Positions 34,289 through 42,796 of a DNA stretch of 64,000 bases are shown one piece after another (position 1 is the stretch's first letter; every line of letters begins with the position of its first letter). The position numbers and the translations under genes are program-made. Origin of the DNA: Saprospiraceae bacterium (GTDB lineage: Bacteria; Bacteroidota; Bacteroidia; Chitinophagales; Saprospiraceae). Where the stretch lies: assembly GCA_016715965.1 (NCBI GenBank), contig JADJXG010000001.1, forward strand, positions 1,679,501 through 1,743,500, written 5' to 3'. Below the pieces are notes generated by a model. It was not told where the DNA came from, ran no database searches, and worked only from the letters and a program-made list of their open reading frames with translations.

Positions 34289-36019
34289 ATGTATGATATA
34301 TTGCAATTGAATGATATGCTCGTAACTGAGCTAAAAGACATCGCGGATAAACTGGGGATCGCGAACGCCAAAAAACTGGCAAAACAAGATCTGGTCTATA
34401 AAATTTTGGATCAACAAGCTTTGGTGGGTGCCAAAAAGTCATCCGATATTTCTGAAAATGGGGATGGAGGACACAGCGAGAAAGAATCCACCGCTTCCTA
34501 TGATATTATTGAAGATGAGCGCAACATTCGCAATCGAAGACGCCGGGTGGCAAAACCTCTTGAACAGGTGTCAAAAACAAAACCTCCCGTTGAAAATGAA
34601 GAGACCGCTGAAGTTGAAGCACCTGAAAAAATTGCTGAAGAAGCACTTGAGCCGATTGAAAAGAAGAGTAATCTTGATGAAAAATTAGTGGTCATTCCAC
34701 CCCAAAATCGCCAAAACAGGGACCAGCGTCCTGCTCAAAAGAATACGAGAAATTTTAATGAGCGTCTAAAACCTCAAAAAGCAAATTTGCCCGTAGAGAA
34801 CAACCAACTTGAGAATAATCCATCGAATGAAGAACAGTCATCGGGTGTGGTTGTCGAACCAGAAGTAGCACCACAACCACCTGTATTTGTGGTGGAATTG
34901 GAAGGAGTAGTGGAAGGACAGGGAGTACTCGAATTGATGCAGGAAGGATATGGATTTTTGAGAAGCTCAGATTATAATTATTTATCCTCACCTGATGATG
35001 TTTATGTTTCTCCATCTCAAATCAAACTTTTCGGCGTAAAAACTGGAGATACCATCGTTGGTGCGGTCAGACCACCCAAAGAAGGAGAAAGATATTACGC
35101 GCTTCTCAGGGTATCAAAAATCAACGGGCTGGAGCCAAAATTAATCAGAGACAGGGTTCCATTTGATTATTTGACACCCCTTTTCCCAAATGAAAAATTC
35201 AAATTGACCACATCTCCCATGGGAAAGGATTATGGCAATCGAATGATAGACTTGTTTACTCCGATTGGCAAAGGTCAGAGAGGCCTTATCGTAGCACAAC
35301 CCAAAACAGGTAAAACTTTCTTGCTCAAAGATATCGCAAACGCCATTGCTGCCAATCATCCGGAATGCTATCTGATCGTGCTGCTTGTGGATGAAAGGCC
35401 GGAAGAGGTTACTGATATGAAGCGGAGTGTAAAAGCAGAAGTCATTTCTTCTACTTTTGACGAACCCGCGGACAACCATGTCAGAGTGGCCAACATTGTC
35501 CTGGAAAAAGCCAAAAGAATGGTGGAATGCGGACATGATGTCGTTATTTTACTGGACTCGATCACAAGACTGGCCAGGGCATATAACACCGTAGCACCTT
35601 CTTCAGGCAAAGTGCTTTCAGGTGGAGTCGAAGCCAATGCTTTGCAAAAACCCAAAAAGTTTTTTGGTGCGGCTCGAAAAATTGAAAACGGCGGTTCATT
35701 GACCATATTGGCGACCGCTCTGATCGATACAGGCTCTAAAATGGATGGAGTGATCTTTGAAGAATTTAAGGGAACAGGTAATATGGAATTGCAGTTGGAC
35801 AGAAGTTTGGCCAACAAGAGATTGTATCCATCCATTGATCTTACAAAATCCAGTACCAGAAGGGAAGACTTGTTACAGGATGAAGCTACTGTTCAGAGGA
35901 TGTTTGTCTTAAGAAACCATCTGGCAGATATGAAGCCGGAAGAAGCCATCGAGTTTATCAAAAAGCACATGGTTGGAACTCAGAAAAATGAAGAATTTTT
36001 GGTGTCAATGAATAGCTAA
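34289..36019 (+). CDS. rho: Transcription termination factor Rho
   Basis: 576 aa from the ATG at 34289; a GTG two codons earlier is possible. The N-terminal helical domain ('MYDILQLNDMLVTELKDIADKLGI') is followed by a low-complexity, charged insert of ~130 residues (about 60-190), then the RNA-binding OB fold ('GVLELMQEGYGFLRSSDYNYL'). The hexameric ATPase core follows: P-loop 'AQPKTGKTFLL', Walker B 'DVVILLDSITRLARAYN', R-loop region 'ATALIDTGSKMDGVIFEEFKGTGN'. Bacteroidota Rho proteins often carry such an insert, much longer than the E. coli 419-aa protein. It stops transcription by translocating on RNA. Confidence 0.98.
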   Translation: MYDILQLNDMLVTELKDIADKLGIANAKKLAKQDLVYKILDQQALVGAKKSSDISENGDGGHSEKESTASYDIIEDERNIRNRRRRVAKPLEQVSKTKPPVENEETAEVEAPEKIAEEALEPIEKKSNLDEKLVVIPPQNRQNRDQRPAQKNTRNFNERLKPQKANLPVENNQLENNPSNEEQSSGVVVEPEVAPQPPVFVVELEGVVEGQGVLELMQEGYGFLRSSDYNYLSSPDDVYVSPSQIKLFGVKTGDTIVGAVRPPKEGERYYALLRVSKINGLEPKLIRDRVPFDYLTPLFPNEKFKLTTSPMGKDYGNRMIDLFTPIGKGQRGLIVAQPKTGKTFLLKDIANAIAANHPECYLIVLLVDERPEEVTDMKRSVKAEVISSTFDEPADNHVRVANIVLEKAKRMVECGHDVVILLDSITRLARAYNTVAPSSGKVLSGGVEANALQKPKKFFGAARKIENGGSLTILATALIDTGSKMDGVIFEEFKGTGNMELQLDRSLANKRLYPSIDLTKSSTRREDLLQDEATVQRMFVLRNHLADMKPEEAIEFIKKHMVGTQKNEEFLVSMNS

Positions 36020-36118
36020 AAATTGTAGTTGGCTTAATATCAAGCGATTAAGAAAAATTTATGGTTTGAAAAAATCAAAAAATTCAATAAAAAACTGATT
36101 CAAAATCCAAAAAGATAT

Positions 36119-36126
36119 TATCTTTG
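36119..36126 (+). promoter_or_regulatory. -7 element of rpmH
   Basis: TATCTTTG at 36119-36126 lies 37 nt before the rpmH ATG, in the 144-bp gap after rho. No clear -33 TTTG was seen. Confidence 0.55.
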
Positions 36127-36163
36127 CAGTCCTTTTGATAAAGGGGTTCAAAATTAAAGAGTC

Positions 36164-36319
36164 ATGAAACGCACGTTCCAACCATCCAGAAGAAAGAGAG
36201 CCAACAAGCATGGCTTTAGGAGTCGCATGAAATCTAAGAATGGCAGAAGGGTATTGGCACGTCGCCGCAGCCGTGGCCGCTTAAAGTTGACCGTTTCTGA
36301 CGAGAGCAAGTTGAAGTAA
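36164..36319 (+). CDS. rpmH: Ribosomal protein bL34
   Basis: A 51-aa, strongly basic protein (MKRTFQPSRRKRANKHGFRS at the start), the invariant bL34 sequence, with a slightly longer acidic tail (VSDESKLK) than the 44-47 aa of many bacteria. It is part of the large ribosomal subunit. rnpA follows after 23 nt, the normal pair. Unlike in many bacteria, dnaA is not beside it; rho is upstream. Confidence 0.98.
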   Translation: MKRTFQPSRRKRANKHGFRSRMKSKNGRRVLARRRSRGRLKLTVSDESKLK

Positions 36320-36342
36320 TATTACCCCATCCTCTTTAAGAG

Positions 36343-36726
36343 GTGTCGACAAATCATTCTTTTCCTCCGCATTACAGACTTAAGTCACAAAAACTAATTG
36401 CACAGCTGTTTCAGAGTTCTTCTTCAGCTTATTCCTATCCATTGCTGTTAAAATTTCAACGATTAGAACTTGATTCCGAAGTGAAAGAATTGCAGGTAGC
36501 ATTCTCAGTTCCCAAAAAAAAAGTAAAATTAGCCGTTCAAAGAAACCGCATCCGTCGTTTGATCTTTGAAGCTTTTAGAACCACCCACAGAGAAATCTTG
36601 CCCCCAGCTGGTGTACACAAGATTGCCATGATTTGGATCTATCTCGCGGATTCAGAACTTGAATTTGATAAAATAAAGAATGCAGTTTTTCTTTGCCTCC
36701 AGCAATTAAAAGAAAATTTGCCTTAA
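36343..36726 (+). CDS. rnpA: Ribonuclease P protein component
   Basis: 127 aa starting at GTG 36343. The family pattern is 'HYRLKSQKLIAQLFQSSSSAYSYPLLLKF' followed by 'VAFSVPKKKVKLAVQRNRIRRLIFEAFR', which contains the RNR motif that contacts the RNase P RNA. It assists 5'-end maturation of tRNAs. A small inverted repeat CCTCT-TTA-AGAGG (36331-36343) ends at the first base of the start codon and could affect translation. The yidD and yidC genes often found next are absent. Confidence 0.96.
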   Translation: MSTNHSFPPHYRLKSQKLIAQLFQSSSSAYSYPLLLKFQRLELDSEVKELQVAFSVPKKKVKLAVQRNRIRRLIFEAFRTTHREILPPAGVHKIAMIWIYLADSELEFDKIKNAVFLCLQQLKENLP

Positions 36727-36767
36727 AGCCGAAGCTGTTTGCAAACTAAATTAAAAAAGAAGGACAT

Positions 36768-38051
36768 TTATTTCTTTACAATGAGGACGGTTCCCCTGGC
36801 CAATGTGGCCATATCTGTATTGAGTTCATTCCACTCCATAAGATCATCTATAGAGACAGAATCGTATAATGCAGCAATATCTGAAAGGCTTTCTTTGGTT
36901 TTGACAATGTGGTAGGTGTAGTTTTTAGAAGATCTGGCAGCCAATTCAGGCTTTTCTTCAATAGATACTGGTGTTTCGTAGGCCAGGGGGTTTGGTTGGG
37001 TAATTTCAATGGTTTCCGGCTTTTCTACCAGAGGTCTTGCAAATGAAATCAGATCTATAATTCCTCCCGGTAACCATAGGACATTGACTTGATCAATGTT
37101 GTTCTTATCTGGATTTGGCATGGAACTATAATATTCGACAAATTCTACGGCCAAACTATCAGGTAGGGCAATATAATGCCCTGATTCAGATTTTGGAATG
37201 ATGTTTTTTCTGTATCCGGGATTCAATGATTTAAATAATTCTTTTTGAATTCCGGTAGATTTGGTCATTTTGTCAATGTTCAGCTCCCGGTTTATTTTGA
37301 TAAAGGTCAACAGTTCCGATGGACTCGCACTATTATCAGCATATAGATTGTGGGTTTCAGCGAAATGAAGCATATAGCTTAGTCCGATGAAAGCAGGAAC
37401 AAACAGTTGAGTTTGGCGTGGTAGATATTTTCTGACCTCCCAATAATTTTTTGACCCACTTTTTTGGATGGCATCGATGACTTTGTATTCCCCACAATTG
37501 TAAGCAGCCAAAACCAATGTCCAATCACCAAACATCTGGTAGAGTGAATTAAAATAGGAAGCTGCCGCCCGGGTCGATTGAACCGGATCAAAACGCTGAT
37601 CAACTTTATCATCCACCCTCAAACCACGATTTTTGGCGGTTGGTACCATAAATTGCCATAATCCAGCAGCACCAACTCCGGACTTTGCAGAGGGATTTAA
37701 ACCGGACTCAATGGCAGCGATGTATTTGAGTTCAAGAGGCAGTTGGTTGGACCCAAAAGTCTGATCGATCAAAGGAAAATACAAGTCTTTACGATATAAA
37801 ATTCGCTTGCTAAATGTTCTGTCAATCAAAACAAATCGTTTTACCTGATCCAAAACATCCTGATCTGTACTGACATCTACTATGGATTGCATCGACTTGA
37901 GTCTGTCGATAATGTCTTCTTCTGAATAATTTGCGAGTATTTTATCTCTTAATTCGATCGCTCCTATGGGGTCAATGAGGGTGGCGGCGGAAAGTGAGAA
38001 TCTTGCCACCACTATGCATAATATGAATAGCGATTTATATGTCATGGTCAT
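36768..38051 (-). CDS. MltD-like membrane-bound lytic murein transglycosylase with LysM
   Basis: 427 aa. After a signal peptide (to about residue 22) the SLT domain appears at about 95-240, with the catalytic Glu in 'LKYIAAIESGLNPSAKSGVGAAGLWQFMVPTAKNRGL' and the motif 'AAYNCGEYKVIDAI'. A single C-terminal LysM domain ('YHIVKTKESLSDIAALYDSV', 'TVLIVKK') binds peptidoglycan. It cleaves murein glycan strands with 1,6-anhydro product formation. It is transcribed alone from the promoter at 38137-38165. Confidence 0.93.
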   Translation of the reverse strand: MTMTYKSLFILCIVVARFSLSAATLIDPIGAIELRDKILANYSEEDIIDRLKSMQSIVDVSTDQDVLDQVKRFVLIDRTFSKRILYRKDLYFPLIDQTFGSNQLPLELKYIAAIESGLNPSAKSGVGAAGLWQFMVPTAKNRGLRVDDKVDQRFDPVQSTRAAASYFNSLYQMFGDWTLVLAAYNCGEYKVIDAIQKSGSKNYWEVRKYLPRQTQLFVPAFIGLSYMLHFAETHNLYADNSASPSELLTFIKINRELNIDKMTKSTGIQKELFKSLNPGYRKNIIPKSESGHYIALPDSLAVEFVEYYSSMPNPDKNNIDQVNVLWLPGGIIDLISFARPLVEKPETIEITQPNPLAYETPVSIEEKPELAARSSKNYTYHIVKTKESLSDIAALYDSVSIDDLMEWNELNTDMATLARGTVLIVKK

Positions 38052-38136
38052 TCAGAGGGTCTAATATAGCACTAATTAATAATAATCAGCCGAATAAAAT
38101 GATCTTAAAATTCGGCCACAGCGGTTAATGGAACGA

Positions 38137-38165
38137 CAAAGATAGCCAAGTTGTTTTAGAACAAA
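38137..38165 (-). promoter_or_regulatory. Promoter of the MltD-like gene
   Basis: Minus strand TTTG (38165-38162) and TATCTTTG (38144-38137), 17 nt apart. The leader to the ATG at 38051 is about 80 nt. Confidence 0.68.
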
Positions 38166-38251
38166 ATGTTAAAACTATCAATATCTAGTTAATACATATT
38201 ATAAAAATATGTAATATATTGTATATTCTTCAAATAGCTCGATGAAACCAA

Positions 38252-39655
38252 TTAACCAGTGAGTCCCAGTTTCCTTTGCGCCTCTTCCAAAATTGCCTGG
38301 CATTCTTCCTTGTCGCGACCCTGAGAATAGATTCTTAAAACGGGCTCGGTACCAGACATTCTAAACATTAGCCAATTGTCATGTTCAAAATAATATTTAT
38401 GGCCATCGAGATTTTCATAATTGGTGGTTTTAAAGGAGCCCCAGTTTTGAACAATTCCTGATTCCAATTGCTTTTTTACCGATTCCATTTGCTCTGGCCA
38501 TAATTTGAGATCCTTACGATCATAAACAAAGCTTCCCACCAAACCATAAATTTCCTGGATAAGTTGTCTGATGTCTTTGCCGGTATGAGCGATATATTCC
38601 ATAATGGTCATTGCAATCCAAACACCATCTCTTTCTGGAATATGGCCCTTTACTGCGAGACCACCAGATTCCTCTCCAGCCACCAAGACATCCCCAGCCA
38701 TCATATTGGAAGCAATGTATTTAAACCCTACTTTTGTGATGGTAGTTTTCAAACCATAATGTTCGGCAAGTTTTTTGACCTTATTGGTCACCGAAAAACT
38801 AATGACGACATCACCGGAATACTTTTTTACTTCATGCAGGTATCTGATCAACAACAACAAGAGATGATGAGAATCGATGATTTGTCCGTCAGAATCGATC
38901 ATGGCTATTCTGTCTGCGTCCCCATCATGGGCAATCCCAATGTATTGGCCCTTATGATTAGATAGGTAAGAAACAATCTCTACCAAATTTTTTGCAATAG
39001 GTTCCGGAGCGGTATGGTTGAATCCAGGATTCCATTCACAATGGAACGATGTCATTTTGGGAAATAATTTTTTCATCACATTCTGACCAGCACCATACAT
39101 GGCATCGTAAGCAATTTGGTTGTATTTGCTTATTTTTTCAATATCAAAAGAGGATCTCACTTTTTCCAAATACATTTCCTCAAGATTGACCCATTCAAAA
39201 CCAGATAGTTGCTGGTCCAAACGGTTTTCAGTAAGATTATATTCAAATGGAATCATTGATTCCAGAGATTCTATGTCTTCAGGAGGTGTTGGCCCTCCAT
39301 AGGAAGACTTCAATTTGTAGCCATTGTATTCCGGAGGATTGTGGCTTGCTGTAATGACAATCCCTAAATCAGCTTTTAAATTTAAGACAGCCAGAGAAAC
39401 CATTGGCGTGCTTACAAAATCTTTTGCTGCAAACACATTCAGACCTTCCTGAATAAATACTTTAACGACCTCCTCCATAAACATTTTCCCACCAAATCTG
39501 CAATCGTGGCCAACAACAACGCTGTTTAGATTTTGACTTCGCATCCAGAATGCAGTTCCCGCGGCTACCCTTCGTACATTTTCAAGGGTGTAACCATCAC
39601 CGATGATAGCCCGCCATCCATCTGTTCCAAATTTAATCTGATAACTAACTTTCAT
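38252..39655 (-). CDS. Phosphoglucomutase/phosphomannomutase family (alpha-D-phosphohexomutase)
   Basis: 467 aa. The phosphoserine is S104 in 'VITASHNPPEYNGYK', the metal loop is 'HDGDADRIAMID', the sugar-binding loop is 'AGEESGGLAVKGHIPERDG' and the phosphate loop is 'FRMSGTEPVLRIYSQ'. It interconverts hexose 1- and 6-phosphates. The exact sugar (glucose, mannose or glucosamine) cannot be settled from sequence by eye. It starts from a clear promoter at 39675-39705. Confidence 0.95.
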   Translation of the reverse strand: MKVSYQIKFGTDGWRAIIGDGYTLENVRRVAAGTAFWMRSQNLNSVVVGHDCRFGGKMFMEEVVKVFIQEGLNVFAAKDFVSTPMVSLAVLNLKADLGIVITASHNPPEYNGYKLKSSYGGPTPPEDIESLESMIPFEYNLTENRLDQQLSGFEWVNLEEMYLEKVRSSFDIEKISKYNQIAYDAMYGAGQNVMKKLFPKMTSFHCEWNPGFNHTAPEPIAKNLVEIVSYLSNHKGQYIGIAHDGDADRIAMIDSDGQIIDSHHLLLLLIRYLHEVKKYSGDVVISFSVTNKVKKLAEHYGLKTTITKVGFKYIASNMMAGDVLVAGEESGGLAVKGHIPERDGVWIAMTIMEYIAHTGKDIRQLIQEIYGLVGSFVYDRKDLKLWPEQMESVKKQLESGIVQNWGSFKTTNYENLDGHKYYFEHDNWLMFRMSGTEPVLRIYSQGRDKEECQAILEEAQRKLGLTG

Positions 39656-39674
39656 AATCTCAACAATGAGCGCC

Positions 39675-39705
39675 CAAAGATACCGGTATCCGGGTCATTT
39701 TGCAA
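39675..39705 (-). promoter_or_regulatory. Promoter of the phosphohexomutase gene
   Basis: Minus strand TTG (39705-39703) and TATCTTTG (39682-39675), 20 nt apart. The leader is only about 12 nt. Confidence 0.65.
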
Positions 39706-39759
39706 TGACTTAAAATGTTAAGAAAATAATGTATATTTTAGTGCCTAATTTTTGACGTT

Positions 39760-40404
39760 TTGGATTTATATAGACACAAGGGATTAAGGAAAAAGTTGGT
39801 GGCAGAGCTCTCCGGAAAGGGCATCAAAGATCAGAAAGTACTCGATGCAATCTTGAAGATACCCAGGCATTTATTTCTCGACAATGCATTTGAAGAGTGG
39901 GCTTATAAGGATACTGCTTTTCCAATAGACTGCGAGCAGACCATTTCTCAACCCTATACGGTTGCATTTCAAACCAGTCTATTGGAGGTAAAGCCAAACG
40001 ATAAAATCATGGAAATTGGACTTGGATCAGGTTATCAAGCCTGTGTTTTGCACGAAATGGGAGCCAGGGTTTATTCCATTGAAAGGTTTAAAATATTGCA
40101 CGATAAAACAGTGGATCGTTTAAAGCGATTAGGGTATGGTGCAATAAGGACATTTTATGGAGATGGATTTGCCGGATTACCAAGATTTGCTCCATTTGAC
40201 AAGATTCTAATCACTGCTGCCTGTCCGGAAATTCCTTCCACTTTATGGGATCAGCTCAAAACAGATGGTATTATGGTAGTCCCTATGTCGGTTGGTGCTG
40301 ATGTTCAAATAATGTGTCGATTTTATAAGAATTCCGATGGCAGTTTTAAAAAACAGGAGTTTGGACATTTTAAATTTGTTCCGATGCTCAAAGGAAAGGT
40401 TTGA
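39760..40404 (+). CDS. pcm: Protein-L-isoaspartate O-methyltransferase
   Basis: 214 aa from TTG 39760, the first possible start after the upstream in-frame TAG. Family features are 'PRHLFLDNAFEEWAYKDTAFPI', 'CEQTISQPYTVAFQTSLL', SAM motif 'IMEIGLGSGYQACVLHEMG', 'DGFAGLPRFAPFDKILITAACPEIP'. It methylates isoaspartyl residues in damaged proteins to start repair. It is divergent from the phosphohexomutase gene. Confidence 0.96.
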   Translation: MDLYRHKGLRKKLVAELSGKGIKDQKVLDAILKIPRHLFLDNAFEEWAYKDTAFPIDCEQTISQPYTVAFQTSLLEVKPNDKIMEIGLGSGYQACVLHEMGARVYSIERFKILHDKTVDRLKRLGYGAIRTFYGDGFAGLPRFAPFDKILITAACPEIPSTLWDQLKTDGIMVVPMSVGADVQIMCRFYKNSDGSFKKQEFGHFKFVPMLKGKV

Positions 40405-40924
40405 TGAAGTCTATTGAACCATCTGATGCAATGATCAAAGTACTAAGTAGAAGCTGGTTCAGTCTTGATCCAACCATTGGCATTCAAAATATATAACAAG
40501 CCAGAATACCTTCTAATAAGGTCTTCTTCGTGAAATTCGCCTTCCAAACAATGGAATATACCCTAGGGAAAATGGTATGGTTTATTCCACAATCCCAAAT
40601 TATGAATTGGAGTTCATTCTGTTAGCGAAAATGGCAATAAAATGGAAGAGTTTAATGAGAAACTTTATTGGTGCCGGGAGGACGAATCAAGCAGATTGAA
40701 AAGTATTCATTTCAGAGCCATTTTTGATTGGATTAGAATCTCTACTACCTAATTTGGGATAATATTTGGTTTGTGTTTTGACATTCCGAATCATTGGAAG
40801 CATTCTCTACCTGATAAACTTTCAGGCAGAGTTCCCTATTTTATTGGAATCTTGAATTTCATACAGAATCCCAATGACAATTCCGGGTAAAAACCAGAAA
40901 GGTGGATTATATTTGCAAGCAGTG
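40405..40924 (+). other. Stretch without a convincing gene
   Basis: About 520 bp between pcm and the metzincin-like gene. Every frame is broken by stops. The only short open frame, 40404-40496 (30 codons), has no protein-like signal. The base composition is like coding DNA (few long A/T runs), so this could be the relic of a lost gene, but I recognise no protein in it. No RNA hairpin with a T-run was seen. Confidence 0.5.
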
Positions 40925-42169
40925 ATGAGAAGTTTTAGACTAAATACAGGGCAATTTATTCTGATATTTTGGATGGTTTTTGCGTTTGGCGCAATCGGAC
41001 AGGATTTTGAGAGATACCTTCCGGCAGGTGAAAAAACCCAGTGTTACAATTCCATTTATCAACAAGAACTATTGGAGTCACTTTCCAAGAGAAAATCTGA
41101 TCTGCTCAATAGGATTAAAAGCAGAAATTTAGATGAACGCCTTCAAGTACACTTGCACATTGATACTTCTTATGAGCGCAGAAGAGTGGGTGGATACCAT
41201 CAAAATCAGGATGTAATAAATTACATGAACGGTTTGGTGAGTAATGTGGTGACAAAGTTTAATGTTGCAGCTCCCAACTGGGATTTGGAAAAGGATCTGA
41301 CGATCACATTTTTTGATGGAGCAACACCTTTTTCATACGGTCAAAATCTTGCAGAAACCATCGAAAATTATCTTTATTGGTTGATATCGATCAATTTTCC
41401 GGGTAATGATGATGTTTACGTATTGTACACTGGTCATTACACCAATGCCGGAATATCGTATTTAGGTACACTTTGTTGGCCGGGAGTAACTTTGGTTGGT
41501 TTTGTGAATTCTTTAATTTCCAATGAAGCCCTTTCCAGTCACGAATGGGTAGGTCATTCAGCCGGTGCTCTTCATTATGACCAATCCGTCAATGTCATGA
41601 ATTCAAGCAATGCCAGTTTTCCCTGGCACATATCCTCACTGGAAGGAATCGAGGATTTTTTAGAGGATGTGGATTGTGTCGCCAATTTTCAAGCTCCATT
41701 GGTGTTGGAAGGCATTAGGCTGTCTGCTTATTGCCTTGGAACTCGTCGCATTTTGGAGTGGGAATGTACCGGGGAAGTTGAGGGTGGATATTTTGAGATT
41801 AAGAAAAGTTTTGATCGAAAAAGCTGGTTTTCATGGGATAGAATCAATGCTTCAGATGGTGTAACCAACTTTGCGGTGGATTTTGAGTCAGGGAAGTATA
41901 GCTATGTAAAAATTGAATATCGTGATGCAAACGGATTTCAACTGAGTTCAAATGTACAATCCGTACCACTTTGTTATGGTAACTCTTGGCAGGTACAGGC
42001 TAACCAAATTTTCAATCCAGGTGAAATTCGATTGAAATTTTACAATTCCATCGGACAATTGTTGTTTGAATCCAATGACCGCGAGATTTTAATTGACCAG
42101 AATTTATACCGGGGTATAATACATGTGACGGATCAGGTGAATACGGAGACTATTCTGCTCGGTCAATGA
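40925..42169 (+). CDS. Secreted metzincin-like (M12B/reprolysin-like) protein with altered zinc motif
   Basis: 414 aa from the ATG at 40925 (signal peptide MRSFRLNTGQFILIFWMVFA to about 25); an earlier ATG at 40874 gives a non-signal extension. The chain resembles reprolysin-type metzincins: 'NFPGNDDVYVLYTGHYTNAG', 'SYLGTLCWPG', then 'SSHEWVGHSAGALHYD' at 204-219 and a Met-turn 'VNVMNSS' (M225). Normal metzincins have HExxHxxGxxH; here the spacing is H206-E207-x3-H211-x2-G-x2-H217, one residue too many. A beta domain follows, and the C-terminus ('IRLKFYNSIGQLLFES') looks like a worn T9SS type A tail. Protease activity is uncertain. Confidence 0.72.
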   Translation: MRSFRLNTGQFILIFWMVFAFGAIGQDFERYLPAGEKTQCYNSIYQQELLESLSKRKSDLLNRIKSRNLDERLQVHLHIDTSYERRRVGGYHQNQDVINYMNGLVSNVVTKFNVAAPNWDLEKDLTITFFDGATPFSYGQNLAETIENYLYWLISINFPGNDDVYVLYTGHYTNAGISYLGTLCWPGVTLVGFVNSLISNEALSSHEWVGHSAGALHYDQSVNVMNSSNASFPWHISSLEGIEDFLEDVDCVANFQAPLVLEGIRLSAYCLGTRRILEWECTGEVEGGYFEIKKSFDRKSWFSWDRINASDGVTNFAVDFESGKYSYVKIEYRDANGFQLSSNVQSVPLCYGNSWQVQANQIFNPGEIRLKFYNSIGQLLFESNDREILIDQNLYRGIIHVTDQVNTETILLGQ

Positions 42170-42340
42170 CAAATTACCAAGGAAGATGCCATTCAGACAA
42201 AAGTCAATCACGAAGAAGGGGATTTCAATTTTTCAGGGGCAGAATTTAATGATGACTTTGTTTTGTTAAACCATTGTTGGTATTAATTGTCTTATTTTGG
42301 TTCTCTTTTGTATGGTTATACCATGGTAATTCCGGGGTCA

Positions 42341-42742
42341 ATGAACCGATTGATTTTTACAGTTTTCCTATTCAGTTTCTCTATAGATAAACCATTGGGT
42401 GCATTGCCTGAGTTTCATAATCATTGGTATTTGATTGGATCATCAAAGCTTGATTATAGCAGCTCTGTTTGTGAAATTTCAATAAGACAAGACAAAGGAG
42501 TGTTTACCGAACTAAGGATCGATGGTAAAGCCCATTCCGTATTTATAGATAAATGCACCGTGTTATTTCTTGACTCCAGCTATGTAGAGTATCCGATTCA
42601 GGAATTATTATTACCCGGCAAAAACAGGAAGACAATTGATTTAAAATCAAATTTCAAAATGATCCAAAAGATAATCCTTCATTGGCGGCCAAAAGATCAA
42701 TTGGTAAAAAATACATGGATCGAGTTGTATGGAAAAAATTAA
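42341..42742 (+). CDS. Small exported beta protein, DUF2541-like
   Basis: 133 aa from ATG 42341 (MNRLIFTVFLFSFSIDKPLGA signal-like). The pattern 'HWYLIGSSKLDYSSSVCEISI', 'FTELRIDGKAHSVFIDKCTVLFLDS', 'KTIDLKSNFKMIQKIILHW', 'TWIELYGK' fits the small beta-sandwich domain seen in DUF2541-like proteins (W-x-L-G ... R-x-I-D-L ... R-x-I-x-K-I ... W/YG). Function unknown. It precedes the exporter operon by 54 nt on the same strand. Confidence 0.6.
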   Translation: MNRLIFTVFLFSFSIDKPLGALPEFHNHWYLIGSSKLDYSSSVCEISIRQDKGVFTELRIDGKAHSVFIDKCTVLFLDSSYVEYPIQELLLPGKNRKTIDLKSNFKMIQKIILHWRPKDQLVKNTWIELYGKN

Positions 42743-42796
42743 TTCTTTCTTTTTGGATTGCTTCATTTTATTTTTTGATTTACGATACTTTCATTT

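Noticed and set aside
40404..40496. 30-codon frame directly after pcm
   Set aside because: Too short, no signal or helix, and no support beyond an ATG overlapping the pcm stop.
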